Below are positions 10,547-18,993 of a DNA stretch of 54,416 nt, in pieces (the stretch's first letter is position 1; each line of letters begins with the position of its first letter). The DNA comes from Rhizobacter sp. (lineage in GTDB: Bacteria > Pseudomonadota > Gammaproteobacteria > Burkholderiales > Burkholderiaceae_C): positions 1-54,416 of the forward strand of contig JAMLIM010000016.1 of assembly GCA_023954175.1 (NCBI GenBank), given 5' to 3'. A program made the position numbers and the translations under genes. The notes beneath the pieces were generated by a model. It saw only the letters and a program-made list of their open reading frames with translations. It was not told the origin of the DNA and did not search any database.

Positions 10547-11641
10547 ATGCCCCAGCTCTCCGTCATCGTCCCGACCTTCAACGAGACCGACAACGTGGTC
10601 GAGCTGCGCAACCGCGTCGCCGCCGCGCTCGAAGGCATCGACTGGGAAATGATCTTCGTCGACGACGACTCGCCCGACGGCACGGCCGAGGCGCTGCGCG
10701 CGATGGCGCAGGCCGACCGCCGCGTGCGCTGCATCCAGCGCGTCGGCCGGCGCGGCCTGTCCACCGCCTGCATCGAGGGCATGCTGGCCTCGTCGGCGCC
10801 GGTCGTCGCGGTGATCGACGCCGACCTGCAGCATGACGAGAACCTGCTGCCGAAGATGCTCGAGACGCTCGACCGCGAACCACTCGACGTCGTCGTCGGC
10901 AGCCGCTACGTCGACGACGGCGGTGTCGGCAACTGGGACGCGTCGCGCGCCGCGACCAGCCGCTTCGCGACGCGCCTCGCCCGCCTCGTGCTCAAGGCCG
11001 ACCTGCAGGACCCGATGAGCGGCTTCTTCATGATCCGCCACGACGCCTTCCTCGCCTGCCTGCGGGCCGGCATGTCGGGCGTCGGCTTCAAGATCCTGCT
11101 CGACCTCTTCGCCACCTCGCCCACGCCGCTGCGCTTCAAGGAGCTGCCCTACGAGTTCCGCAACCGCGTCGCCGGCGAGAGCAAGCTCGACAGCAACGTC
11201 GCGTGGGAATACTTCATCATGCTGCTGGACAAGTTCACCCATGGCGTGGTGCCGATCCGCTTCATCGCGTTCTCGCTCGTCGGCGGCCTCGGCCTGCTGG
11301 TCCACCTGGCCGTGCTCACCGTGCTGTTCAAGTTCCAGGGCACACCCTTTGTCTGGGCGCAGGCTGCGGCGACGATGGTTGCGATGACCAGCAATTTCGT
11401 GCTCAACAACGTGCTCACCTACCGCGACCTGCGGCTGCGCGGCTGGGCCTTCGTGCGCGGCTGGTTCTCGTTCGTGCTGGCCTGCGGCGTCGGCGCGTTC
11501 GCCAATGTCGGCGTCGCCGTCTATCTGTACCAGTACGACAGCCTGTGGTTGTCGTCGGCGATCGCGGGCGTGCTCGTCGGCGCGGTCTGGAACTACGCCG
11601 TCACGGCCGTCTACACCTGGAAGGCGCCGAAGGTGGCGTAA
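10547..11641 (+). CDS. Polyprenyl-phosphate glycosyltransferase (GT2) fused to GtrA membrane domain
   Basis: Residues 1-230 are a dolichol-phosphate mannose synthase-like GT2 domain: VIVPTFNETDN, the UDP/GDP-binding DDDSPDGT, and the metal-binding DADLQHDE. Residues about 240-360 are a GtrA-type bundle of four membrane spans (FIAFSLVGGLGLLVHL...FVLNNVLTY). It probably makes a polyprenyl-phosphate sugar and helps present it in the membrane. It is coupled to the preceding GT39 transferase, so the pair is likely a cell-surface sugar-modification module. 364 residues, a normal length for the fused form. Confidence 0.9.
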   Translation: MPQLSVIVPTFNETDNVVELRNRVAAALEGIDWEMIFVDDDSPDGTAEALRAMAQADRRVRCIQRVGRRGLSTACIEGMLASSAPVVAVIDADLQHDENLLPKMLETLDREPLDVVVGSRYVDDGGVGNWDASRAATSRFATRLARLVLKADLQDPMSGFFMIRHDAFLACLRAGMSGVGFKILLDLFATSPTPLRFKELPYEFRNRVAGESKLDSNVAWEYFIMLLDKFTHGVVPIRFIAFSLVGGLGLLVHLAVLTVLFKFQGTPFVWAQAAATMVAMTSNFVLNNVLTYRDLRLRGWAFVRGWFSFVLACGVGAFANVGVAVYLYQYDSLWLSSAIAGVLVGAVWNYAVTAVYTWKAPKVA

Positions 11642-11730
11642 GTTGAAATGCGCCGAAGTCGGCGCAAGTGCCGCGCCCACGCGCCCCGCTAAAATCGAGC
11701 CCTGCCTGCAACGCCCACGAGCCGCCCGCC

Positions 11731-11934
11731 ATGCCCTGGATCTGGAAGCCCTACAAGTCCGACGTCACCTCGTTCATCGACGAGCTGAAGGCGAAGAAGC
11801 CGACGCTCGAAGCCGAGCAGCGGCAAGGGCGCGCCCTGCTGTGGGACAAGGCGATCGACCGCCAGGCGCAGGCCGAGTACCGCGAGGCGCGGGTGCCGCA
11901 GCAGCCCTACGTCTACCAGACCGCCAGCGAGTGA
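11731..11934 (+). CDS. DUF3460 family small protein
   Basis: A 67-residue protein, MPWIWKPYKSDVTSFIDELK, matching the betaproteobacterial DUF3460 family; function unknown. Charged and soluble, no signal peptide. Its TGA overlaps the GTG start of scpA (GTGA at 11931-11934), so the two are translationally coupled. Confidence 0.85.
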   Translation: MPWIWKPYKSDVTSFIDELKAKKPTLEAEQRQGRALLWDKAIDRQAQAEYREARVPQQPYVYQTASE

Positions 11935-12800
11935 CGATAGACGCCGTCCTCGCCCCCGACGACGCTGGGGGCGCACCCACCGTTGCGCTGGATGAGGCCG
12001 GACTGCCCGAGGCGGTCGACGCGATCGCGCTCGCGCGCCTCTACGGCGAGCCGCTCTTCGCGCTGCCGACCGACCTCTACATCCCGCCCGACGCGCTGGA
12101 GGTCTTCCTCGAGGCCTTCGAAGGGCCGCTCGATCTGCTGCTCTACCTGATCCGGCGCCAGAACTTCAACATCCTCGACATCCCGCTCGCCGACGTCACG
12201 CGCCAGTACCTGGCCTACGTCGAGCAGATCCGCAAGCGCAACCTCGAGCTCGCCGCCGAATACCTGTTGATGGCGGCGATGCTGATCGAGATCAAGTCGC
12301 GCATGCTGCTGCCGGCGCGCAAGAGCGCCGAGGGCGCCGAGCCGGAAGACCCGCGCGCCGAGCTCGTGCGGCGCCTGCTCGAATACGAGAAGATGAAGCT
12401 CGCTGCCGCGCAGCTCGACGCGCTGCCGCTGCTCGGGCGCGACTTCCTGCGGGCGCAGGTGGCGATCGAGCAGTCGCTGCAGCCGCGCTTCCCGGATGTC
12501 GACGCCAACGAGCTGCGCGACGCCTGGCACGACATCCTGAAACGCGCGCGGCTCGTCCAGCACCACACGATCAACCGCGAGCAGTTGAGCGTGCGCGAAC
12601 ACATGAGCATCGTGCTGCGCCGCCTGCAGGGCCGACGCTTCGCGCTGTTCGAGGACCTGTTCGACGCCCAGCGCGGTGTGCAGGTGATGGTCGTCACCTT
12701 CATCGCGCTGCTCGAGCTGTCGCGCGAGCACCTGCTCGAGGTGACGCAGGCCGAGGCGTTTGCGCCGATCTACGTGCGGCTGGCCTACGCGCCGAGCTGA
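11931..12800 (+). CDS. scpA: Segregation and condensation protein A
   Basis: Kleisin subunit that bridges SMC heads with ScpB and helps chromosome condensation and segregation. 289 residues from GTG 11931, which overlaps the stop of the DUF3460 gene. The N-terminal kleisin signature is FEGPLDLLLYLIRRQNFNILDIPLADVT; the C-terminal winged helix ends near VTFIALLELSREHLLEVTQ. There is a 35-residue N-terminal extension before the conserved domain. scpB is not in the window, and the panCB genes that often follow scpA in related genomes are replaced here by a lipase-like gene. Confidence 0.93.
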   Translation: MTIDAVLAPDDAGGAPTVALDEAGLPEAVDAIALARLYGEPLFALPTDLYIPPDALEVFLEAFEGPLDLLLYLIRRQNFNILDIPLADVTRQYLAYVEQIRKRNLELAAEYLLMAAMLIEIKSRMLLPARKSAEGAEPEDPRAELVRRLLEYEKMKLAAAQLDALPLLGRDFLRAQVAIEQSLQPRFPDVDANELRDAWHDILKRARLVQHHTINREQLSVREHMSIVLRRLQGRRFALFEDLFDAQRGVQVMVVTFIALLELSREHLLEVTQAEAFAPIYVRLAYAPS

Positions 12801-12921
12801 GGGCGCTGCCCCGCGGGCGTCGGGATCGCGCGTCGGGATGGACAAAGACGCGCCGATCTTTTAGCGTGCGGCGAGTACGGTGAACGCGAGCGCCGCGCCA
12901 CCGCAACGCGAAGGAGCACAC

Positions 12922-14508
12922 ATGCAAGCCCCCTACTACCCCATCATCTACGTTCGCGGCTACGCAATGACCGAGGGCGAGCGCGACGAGACGGCGTCCG
13001 ATCCGTTCTGCGGCTTCAACCTTGGCTCGACCATCTATCGCGCCGCGATCGACAAGGACGCGTCGCCCAAGCGCTTCATCTTCGAATCCCCCGTGCTGCG
13101 CCTCTCCAGCGACTTCGGCTACTCCGACGTCTACGAGCACGGCACCGACATCATGGACAGCGACTGGCAGCCACGCAGCGGCAACGCCGGCATCGCGTCG
13201 CGCTCGGTCGTCGTCTACCGCTACTACGACAGCGGCTCGACATACTTCGGCGACGGCAAGGCGAGCCCGATCGAGACCTATGCGCGCGGGCTCGACACGC
13301 TGATCCTGCGCGTGCGCGACCTGGTGTGCGCACAGAGCGCGCACGAGGGCGAGGCGCTCGCGCCGGAGGACTTTCGCTGCTACCTCGTCGCGCACTCGAT
13401 GGGCGGCCTCGTGGTGCGCGCCTTCCTGCAGAACACCGCGCTCGGCAGCGCCACGGCACGCGGCCTCGTCGACAAGGTCTTCACCTACGCGACGCCGCAC
13501 AACGGCATCGATGTGGGCGGCATCAACGTGCCGAGCTGGTTGAGCGCGAACGACATGAGCAACTTCAACCGCGACCGCATGGCGGGCTATCTGAAGCTCG
13601 ACTCGGCGTTCGCGAAGTACGGCCGCGTCGACTACGTGCGCGAGAGCAGCTTCCCGCTCGAGCGCATCTTCTGCATGATCGGCACCAACCGCAGCGACTA
13701 CGAAGCCGGCAAGGGCCTCTCGCGCACCTTCGTCGGCCAGGGCAGCGACGGCCTCGTGAAGATCGCCAACGCGTCGGTCTGGGGCCTGGACGACAAGGAC
13801 AACATCACCGGCACCGCCGCCACCGCCTATTGCTACCGCTCGCACTCCGGCGTCTTCGGCATCGTCAACAGTGAGGAGGCGTACCAGAACCTGACGCGCT
13901 TCCTGTTCGGCGACGTGCGCGTCGAGCTCTGGCTGGAGGTCGAATCGGTGCGGCTGCCGGCCGAGATCGAGCATGACGACATCGACGCGCTCTACCAGTT
14001 CGAGCTGCTCGCGTCGCCGCGCGGCAAGCGCTGGCTGCTGTCGCGCCGCGTCGCCGAGGAGGACTCCCCCGCCTGCCGCACCCACAAGCAGCTCACGACG
14101 CAGGGCGCCGCCGGCGCCAGGAACGTGTACCTGTCCACCGTGTTCCTCGCGAACCGGGCGCGCATCTCGAACAACCCGGACGACCGCACGCTGTCGTATG
14201 CGATGGACGTGCGTGTACGCGTGCCCGACTACGAAAAGAACAACGCCTTCTGGCCGAACCATCACTACGAGGGCAGCTACCTGTTCCGCGACTCGCTGAT
14301 CATCACGATGGATCCGCCGCAGGCGGCCGGCGCGGACTGGTCGGTGAAGTACGGCTGGGACTCGAACCGCGTCGGCAGCGCCACCCGCAAGCTCGCCTAC
14401 ACCGCACTCGAAGGCAACAAGATGCGCCTCGAAGTGCCGCTCCCGGCGAGCGCATCCAAGCCCGGCATCGCGGGCAAGGTGGTGCTGATCGCGTCGGCCT
14501 GGAATTGA
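12922..14508 (+). CDS. Lipase/esterase-like alpha/beta hydrolase with C-terminal beta-rich domain
   Basis: A 528-residue protein starting at ATG 12922 behind a good AAGGAG (12911-12916). The N-terminal part resembles triacylglycerol lipase/PGAP1-type hydrolases: PIIYVRGYAM near the start, nucleophile elbow AHSMGG with Ser159, and YATPHNGIDVGG. The last 200 residues are probably a beta-sandwich domain. No signal peptide or membrane segment is visible, so it appears cytoplasmic unless exported by another route. It stands alone, convergent with the histidine kinase. Substrate unknown. Confidence 0.8.
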   Translation: MQAPYYPIIYVRGYAMTEGERDETASDPFCGFNLGSTIYRAAIDKDASPKRFIFESPVLRLSSDFGYSDVYEHGTDIMDSDWQPRSGNAGIASRSVVVYRYYDSGSTYFGDGKASPIETYARGLDTLILRVRDLVCAQSAHEGEALAPEDFRCYLVAHSMGGLVVRAFLQNTALGSATARGLVDKVFTYATPHNGIDVGGINVPSWLSANDMSNFNRDRMAGYLKLDSAFAKYGRVDYVRESSFPLERIFCMIGTNRSDYEAGKGLSRTFVGQGSDGLVKIANASVWGLDDKDNITGTAATAYCYRSHSGVFGIVNSEEAYQNLTRFLFGDVRVELWLEVESVRLPAEIEHDDIDALYQFELLASPRGKRWLLSRRVAEEDSPACRTHKQLTTQGAAGARNVYLSTVFLANRARISNNPDDRTLSYAMDVRVRVPDYEKNNAFWPNHHYEGSYLFRDSLIITMDPPQAAGADWSVKYGWDSNRVGSATRKLAYTALEGNKMRLEVPLPASASKPGIAGKVVLIASAWN

Positions 14509-14512
14509 ACGC

Positions 14513-16396
14513 TCACCCTTTGCGCAACCCGAGCTTGAACCCGATCATCGCGCGCAGCTTGTTGGGCGCGACGGGTTTGATCAGCAGGTGGAAGTCGTGC
14601 CGCTCGGCCTCGGCGTCGTGCCCGCTCATCGTGCTGCCGGTGACCATGATCGCCGGGATGGCGCGTCCGAAGACGTCTCGCAGCGCCGTGATCGCCTCGG
14701 TGCCGGTGTGGCCGGCTTCGAGCCGGTAGTCGACGATCAGCAGATCCGGGTGGGTGAACGCCGGGTCGCAGCGGCGCGCCCATTGGGTCGCCCCCGCAAC
14801 GGTGTCGAAGCTCGCGATCGTCGCGCCCCAGCCCTTGAGCAGCACCTCGAGCCCGGCGCGCACCGCCGGCTCGTCCTCGACGATCACGATCAGGCGGCCG
14901 TCGAGCGTCAGGCCGAGCGGCGCCTTCGTCGCCGACACCTGCGCGGCGGCGGGCACGGCCTCGCCGGCAGCGATGTCGAGCGTGAAGACGCTGCCGCGGC
15001 CGGGCGTCGAGTGCAGTGAAAGCGGCTCGCCCATCAGCGCCGCGAGGCGTCTGACGATCGCCAACCCGAGCCCGAGGCCCTTTTGCTGGTGCGGGTCGCG
15101 CGCCGCCGCGCCGGGAAGCTGGAAGAACTCCTCGAAGATGCGCTGCCGGTCGGCCCCGGCAATGCCCGGCCCGGTGTCCCACACCTGCAGGCGCAGGCGG
15201 TCGCCGCGGCGGCGGCAGCTGACGAGCACGCTGCCGTCCTCGGTGTAGCGGATCGCGTTGCTGACGAGGTTGCGCAGGATGCGCTCGACGAGCAGCGGGT
15301 CGGCGAATCCGTGGTGCCGCTCGCCCCGAAAGCGCAGCGCGAGGCCCTTCTCGAACGCGGTCGGTTCGAAGTGCAGGCGCAGCTTGCGAAAGATCGAACC
15401 CACCTGGAAGTGCGCCGGCCGCACCTCGACGCCGCCGCTGTCGATGCGCGTGATGTCGAGCAGTTCCGAGAACAGGCCTTCGAGCGCATCGACCGACGCG
15501 TTGATGCTGTTGACGAGCTGGATCACCTCGTCGTCGTGGCTGCGCTGGCGCAGCGCCTCGGCGAACAGGCTCATCGCGTGCAGCGGCTGGCGCAGGTCAT
15601 GGCTGGCGGCGGCGAAGAACTGCGTCTTCGCACGGTTCGCGACTTCGGCCGCCTGGCGGGCGGCGTCCGAGACCTCCTTCTCGGCGCGCAGCTGCGCCAT
15701 CAGCGCCTCGGTGTGCTGCTGCAGCAGGCTGACGCGCTGGAAGGCATTGCGGTGGTTGCGGCCGAGCAGCACCGTCATCGCCATCGCGATCAGCATCACG
15801 AGCGCGGTCTGCACGCCGGCGCTGCCGCCGTGCAACGCGACGCGCAGGACGAGCGGCACGTAGATCAACGTGACGAACGCAAGGTAGACGCTGAAGTGCG
15901 GCGCCAGGACCGGCACGCTGGCGACGCAGAAGGTGTAGGCCACCAGGATCAGCGAGATCTGCTGCAACGCGTCGCCGTAGGGGTAGAAGCTCCAGGCCGC
16001 GGCGCCCCACAGCGCGCCCATCAGCAGCGTGCCGCTCTGCCACAGCCGCAGCCGCGATCGCAGCGCCGCCATGTCGACGTCCGGCCGGCGCACGATGCGC
16101 CAGGCCAGCGCCACCCGCGCCAGCCAGAGCAGCGCAAAGCTCGTGCCCCAGGCCAGGCGCAACGCGACCGGCGCGACGGCGCCGAACACGAGTTCGATCA
16201 CGATCGCGCCGAGCGCATGGCCGCCGAGCGAGGTCGGGTTGAAGGCGAACATCGCCGCCGCGCGGTCGCGCAGCAGGGCGTCGGCATCGCCGGCGACAGC
16301 CTCGGCCGGTGCGGTGGGATCGGCGCGCAACGGGGTCTCGGCTGGCGCCAACTCCGACCCCCGGTGCGGCGTCAGCGCAGTGTGCTCGGGCGCCAC
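14513..16396 (-). CDS. Hybrid sensor histidine kinase with C-terminal receiver domain
   Basis: A 627-residue membrane sensor. About six hydrophobic segments span residues 58-212, with no periplasmic sensing domain of note. They are followed by a coiled-coil linker, a HisKA site with His266 in ASHDLRQP, an ATPase domain (N box NLVSNAIRYTEDG, G boxes DTGPGIAG and GLGLGLAIV) and a receiver domain with Asp556 (LIVDYRLE). It begins with a GTG at 16396 inside the end of the upstream response regulator gene (25-bp overlap), so the two form a co-translated two-component system. The signal is unknown. Confidence 0.92.
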   Translation of the reverse strand: MAPEHTALTPHRGSELAPAETPLRADPTAPAEAVAGDADALLRDRAAAMFAFNPTSLGGHALGAIVIELVFGAVAPVALRLAWGTSFALLWLARVALAWRIVRRPDVDMAALRSRLRLWQSGTLLMGALWGAAAWSFYPYGDALQQISLILVAYTFCVASVPVLAPHFSVYLAFVTLIYVPLVLRVALHGGSAGVQTALVMLIAMAMTVLLGRNHRNAFQRVSLLQQHTEALMAQLRAEKEVSDAARQAAEVANRAKTQFFAAASHDLRQPLHAMSLFAEALRQRSHDDEVIQLVNSINASVDALEGLFSELLDITRIDSGGVEVRPAHFQVGSIFRKLRLHFEPTAFEKGLALRFRGERHHGFADPLLVERILRNLVSNAIRYTEDGSVLVSCRRRGDRLRLQVWDTGPGIAGADRQRIFEEFFQLPGAAARDPHQQKGLGLGLAIVRRLAALMGEPLSLHSTPGRGSVFTLDIAAGEAVPAAAQVSATKAPLGLTLDGRLIVIVEDEPAVRAGLEVLLKGWGATIASFDTVAGATQWARRCDPAFTHPDLLIVDYRLEAGHTGTEAITALRDVFGRAIPAIMVTGSTMSGHDAEAERHDFHLLIKPVAPNKLRAMIGFKLGLRKG

Positions 16397-17103
16397 GCCG
16401 GCGGGTTCTCACCGCCCTGCTCGCGCGTCATCTGACCGACGGCGAGCACCGCCTGCGTGCGCGAGCTGACGTTGAGCGCGCGCAGCACGGCGGCCACGTG
16501 GTCCTTCACCGTCTCGACCGACAGGTTGAGCTCGCGTGCGATCAGCTTGTTCGGCTTGCCCTGCAGCAGCAGGCCGAGGACGTCGGTCTGGCGCGGCGTG
16601 AGGCCGATCGACTTGAGCGTCGGCGCCGACGGCTCGTCCGATTGCTCGCGCACGACGGCGAGGAAGCCGGGCGCGGTGTCGCCCTCCTCCACCGGGCCGG
16701 CGCTCTCGGAGCCGAGCGTCATCGGCGGCACGTAGATGCCGCCCTGCATCACGAGCCGCAGCGCCTCGGCAAGCGTCTCGTTGCTCGCGCGCTTGGGCAC
16801 GAAACCCATCGCGCCGAGATCGACCGCGCGGATCACGTCGCTCGTGCGGTCCGACGCCGAGACGACGACCACCGGCACCGAGGGGTAGGTGGCGCGCAGC
16901 TCGACGAGCAGGTCGAAACCGTTGGCGTCACCGAGCTGCAGGTCGAGCAGCAGCAGGTCGTAGTCGCTGTTTGCGCTGAGCATCTCGCGCGTCTCGCGCG
17001 CGCTGCCGGCGCCGACGACGGTCACGTCGTCTCCCAGACCCTCGATCACCGACTTCAGCGCGGATCGGATCAGCGGGTGGTCGTCGACGAGCAGGACCTT
17101 CAT
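16372..17103 (-). CDS. LuxR/NarL-family response regulator
   Basis: A 243-residue regulator: receiver domain at about 1-120 with acidic pocket Asp7/Asp8, phosphoacceptor Asp54 (LLLDLQLG) and Lys104; LuxR-type HTH at about 170-230 (LTPRQTDVLGLLLQGKPNKLIARELNLSVETVKDHVAAVLRAL split here as two helices). Probably phosphorylated by the kinase encoded immediately downstream, with which it overlaps. The targets are unknown; no neighbouring operon gives a clear clue. Confidence 0.92.
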   Translation of the reverse strand: MKVLLVDDHPLIRSALKSVIEGLGDDVTVVGAGSARETREMLSANSDYDLLLLDLQLGDANGFDLLVELRATYPSVPVVVVSASDRTSDVIRAVDLGAMGFVPKRASNETLAEALRLVMQGGIYVPPMTLGSESAGPVEEGDTAPGFLAVVREQSDEPSAPTLKSIGLTPRQTDVLGLLLQGKPNKLIARELNLSVETVKDHVAAVLRALNVSSRTQAVLAVGQMTREQGGENPPAWRPSTLR

Positions 17104-17151
17104 GATGAGGGCTCAAACGTGGCTGTTAAGCGCAGGTATCAAGCGCGGGTG

Positions 17152-17604
17152 TCAAACATACCGCCTGGAGACCGATTCGGCAACGCACACCGGCTTGTCG
17201 GAGCCTTCGCGCTCCATCGTCACGTCGAACGTGATCTGCGCGCCGCCTTCGATCGTCTCGTAGGTGTTCAGCTTGAAGCGCCCGCGCACGCGGCTGCCGA
17301 CCGGCACCGGCGCGGTGAAGCGCACCCGGTTGAGACCGTAGTTGACGCCCATGCGCACGTCGCGGAACTCCATCGCGTTCGCGCCCATCTCGGGCAGCAA
17401 CGACAAGGTCAGGAAGCCGTGCGCCACCGTCGTGCCGAACGGCCCGGCCGCGGCGCGCACCGGATCGACGTGGATCCACTGATGGTCCCCCGTCGCCTCG
17501 GCGAACTGGTCGATGCGGGCCTGATCGATCATGATCCAGTCGCTGTCGGCGACGTGCTGGCCGACGAGCGGCTCGAGGTCGGCGAGTTTGTCGAAGCTGC
17601 GCAT
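17152..17604 (-). CDS. MaoC-family enoyl-CoA hydratase
   Basis: A 150-residue single hot-dog-fold (R)-specific enoyl-CoA hydratase-like protein. The catalytic hydratase motif is FAEATGDHQWIHVDP, followed by GPFGTTVAHGFLTLSLLP. The start at 17604 (MRSFDKLADLEPLVGQ) is preferred over an upstream ATG at 17694, which would overlap the ParA gene. Possible roles are fatty acid oxidation or PHA precursor supply. Cytoplasmic. Confidence 0.88.
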   Translation of the reverse strand: MRSFDKLADLEPLVGQHVADSDWIMIDQARIDQFAEATGDHQWIHVDPVRAAAGPFGTTVAHGFLTLSLLPEMGANAMEFRDVRMGVNYGLNRVRFTAPVPVGSRVRGRFKLNTYETIEGGAQITFDVTMEREGSDKPVCVAESVSRRYV

Positions 17605-17660
17605 GCATGTCCCCTTTTTCGATTGCGTGGGTTGAGTCGGTTGTGTCGTTCGCGGATCGC

Positions 17661-18278
17661 TCAGCGATCGATCCATTCGAGGATGGGCTGCCACTGGGCC
17701 AGATCACGATCGACGCGGCCGGGCGCCACATCCCAGAGTGTGATGCCGCGCGCGGCGAGATGCACATAGTTCTGCGTGTCGCGCAGGAAGCCCAGCACCG
17801 GCACGCCGAGCTGATCGAGGAAGCTGCGCAACTGCTCGGCGGCGATCGTGTGGTCGCGCACCCGCATGCCGACGAGCCCGAGCCGCACGCTGTCGCCGCG
17901 CTTGTGCGACTGCACGGTGCGCACGAACTCGTGCGTCGCGCGGATGTCGAAGATGCTCGGCTGCAGCGGCACGAGCACGATGTCGGCGGTCTTGAGCACG
18001 GCGTCGAGCCGCTTGCCGCGCAGGCCGGCCGGCGTGTCGAGCACGGCGTGCGTCGTGCCCTTGGGTGCGCGCACGACGTCGCCGTGCTGCACCTCCCAGG
18101 TCGCGATCGCCGGCAGGCTGCCAGGCCGCAGCGCAAGCCAGTCGCGCGAGGACTGCTGGCGGTCGATGTCGCCCAGCATCACGCCGTGGCCGTTGCGCGC
18201 CAGATAGCCCGCCAGGTTGGTCGCAAGCGTGCTCTTGCCGACCCCGCCCTTGGGGTTGGCGACGACGATCACCGGCAT
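17661..18278 (-). CDS. Orphan ParA-family ATPase
   Basis: A 205-residue MinD/ParA-type ATPase. The deviant Walker A is KGGVGKST (10-17), with signature Lys10; DIDRQQSS follows, and VLDTPAG is the Walker B. The start at 18278 follows an AAGGAGG Shine-Dalgarno. No ParB, MinC or partition site is next to it, so it is not the chromosomal parA of a parAB pair. Orphans of this type position cellular cargo such as chemoreceptors or carboxysomes, or are chromosomal relics. Divergent from kefF. Confidence 0.85.
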   Translation of the reverse strand: MPVIVVANPKGGVGKSTLATNLAGYLARNGHGVMLGDIDRQQSSRDWLALRPGSLPAIATWEVQHGDVVRAPKGTTHAVLDTPAGLRGKRLDAVLKTADIVLVPLQPSIFDIRATHEFVRTVQSHKRGDSVRLGLVGMRVRDHTIAAEQLRSFLDQLGVPVLGFLRDTQNYVHLAARGITLWDVAPGRVDRDLAQWQPILEWIDR

Positions 18279-18361
18279 ATCCGCCTCCTTTTGCGGGTAT
18301 GGTAGCGGCCCCGCAGCCCGGCGGGCCATCCGATCCAACCCGCGCCACCCCCAGCCCAGAC

Positions 18362-18970
18362 ATGGCCGACGTCCTCGTGCTCGCCGCGCATCCGCAGCTC
18401 GAGGATTCGCACGTCAACCGCGCGCTGATGCAATCCGTGGCGGCGCTCGGCGAGCGGCATGTGACGCTGCGCGACCTCTACGCGCTGTACCCGGACTACG
18501 TGATCGACGTCGAGGCCGAGCAGGCCCTGCTCGCGCAGGCGCGCCTGATCGTCTGGCAGTACCCGATCCAGTGGTACGCGATGCCGGCCCTGATGAAGCT
18601 GTGGGTGGACGAAGTGCTGGCATTCGGCTGGGCCTACGGGCCCGGCGGCGTTGCGCTCAAGGGCAAGGACCTGTGGCTCGTGCTCAGCACCGGCGGGCCG
18701 CAGGGCGCCTACCACCCTGGCGGCCACAACCGGCATTTCTTCGACGACTTCCTGCCGCCCTGCGAACAGACGGCCGCGCTGTGCGGCATGCGCTTCCTGC
18801 CCCCGCTCGTGCTGCACGGTGCGCACACGGTGAGCGACGGCGAGGTCGAAGCGCACGCCCGCGTCTACACCTCGCGCCTGCTGAGCCACCCGCACTGGCC
18901 CGAGATCGCCGACATGGAACCGGCGCCGGCCTGCGAAGTGCCGGCCGATGCGCGGCCCGCCGAAGACTGA
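18362..18970 (+). CDS. kefF: KefF-type NAD(P)H oxidoreductase, ancillary to K+ efflux
   Basis: A 202-residue flavodoxin-fold quinone reductase (NQO family) with AHPQLEDSHVNRAL near the N-terminus, WQYPIQWYAMPALMKLWVDEVL and STGGPQGAYHPGGHN. In E. coli, KefF binds KefC and is needed for full activity of the glutathione-gated potassium efflux system. It starts 23 bp before the downstream kefC, so the pair is an operon. The C-terminal 20 residues are an acidic/proline tail. Confidence 0.88.
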   Translation: MADVLVLAAHPQLEDSHVNRALMQSVAALGERHVTLRDLYALYPDYVIDVEAEQALLAQARLIVWQYPIQWYAMPALMKLWVDEVLAFGWAYGPGGVALKGKDLWLVLSTGGPQGAYHPGGHNRHFFDDFLPPCEQTAALCGMRFLPPLVLHGAHTVSDGEVEAHARVYTSRLLSHPHWPEIADMEPAPACEVPADARPAED

Positions 18971-18993
18971 CGAAGACCGAACCGGGCGCAACG

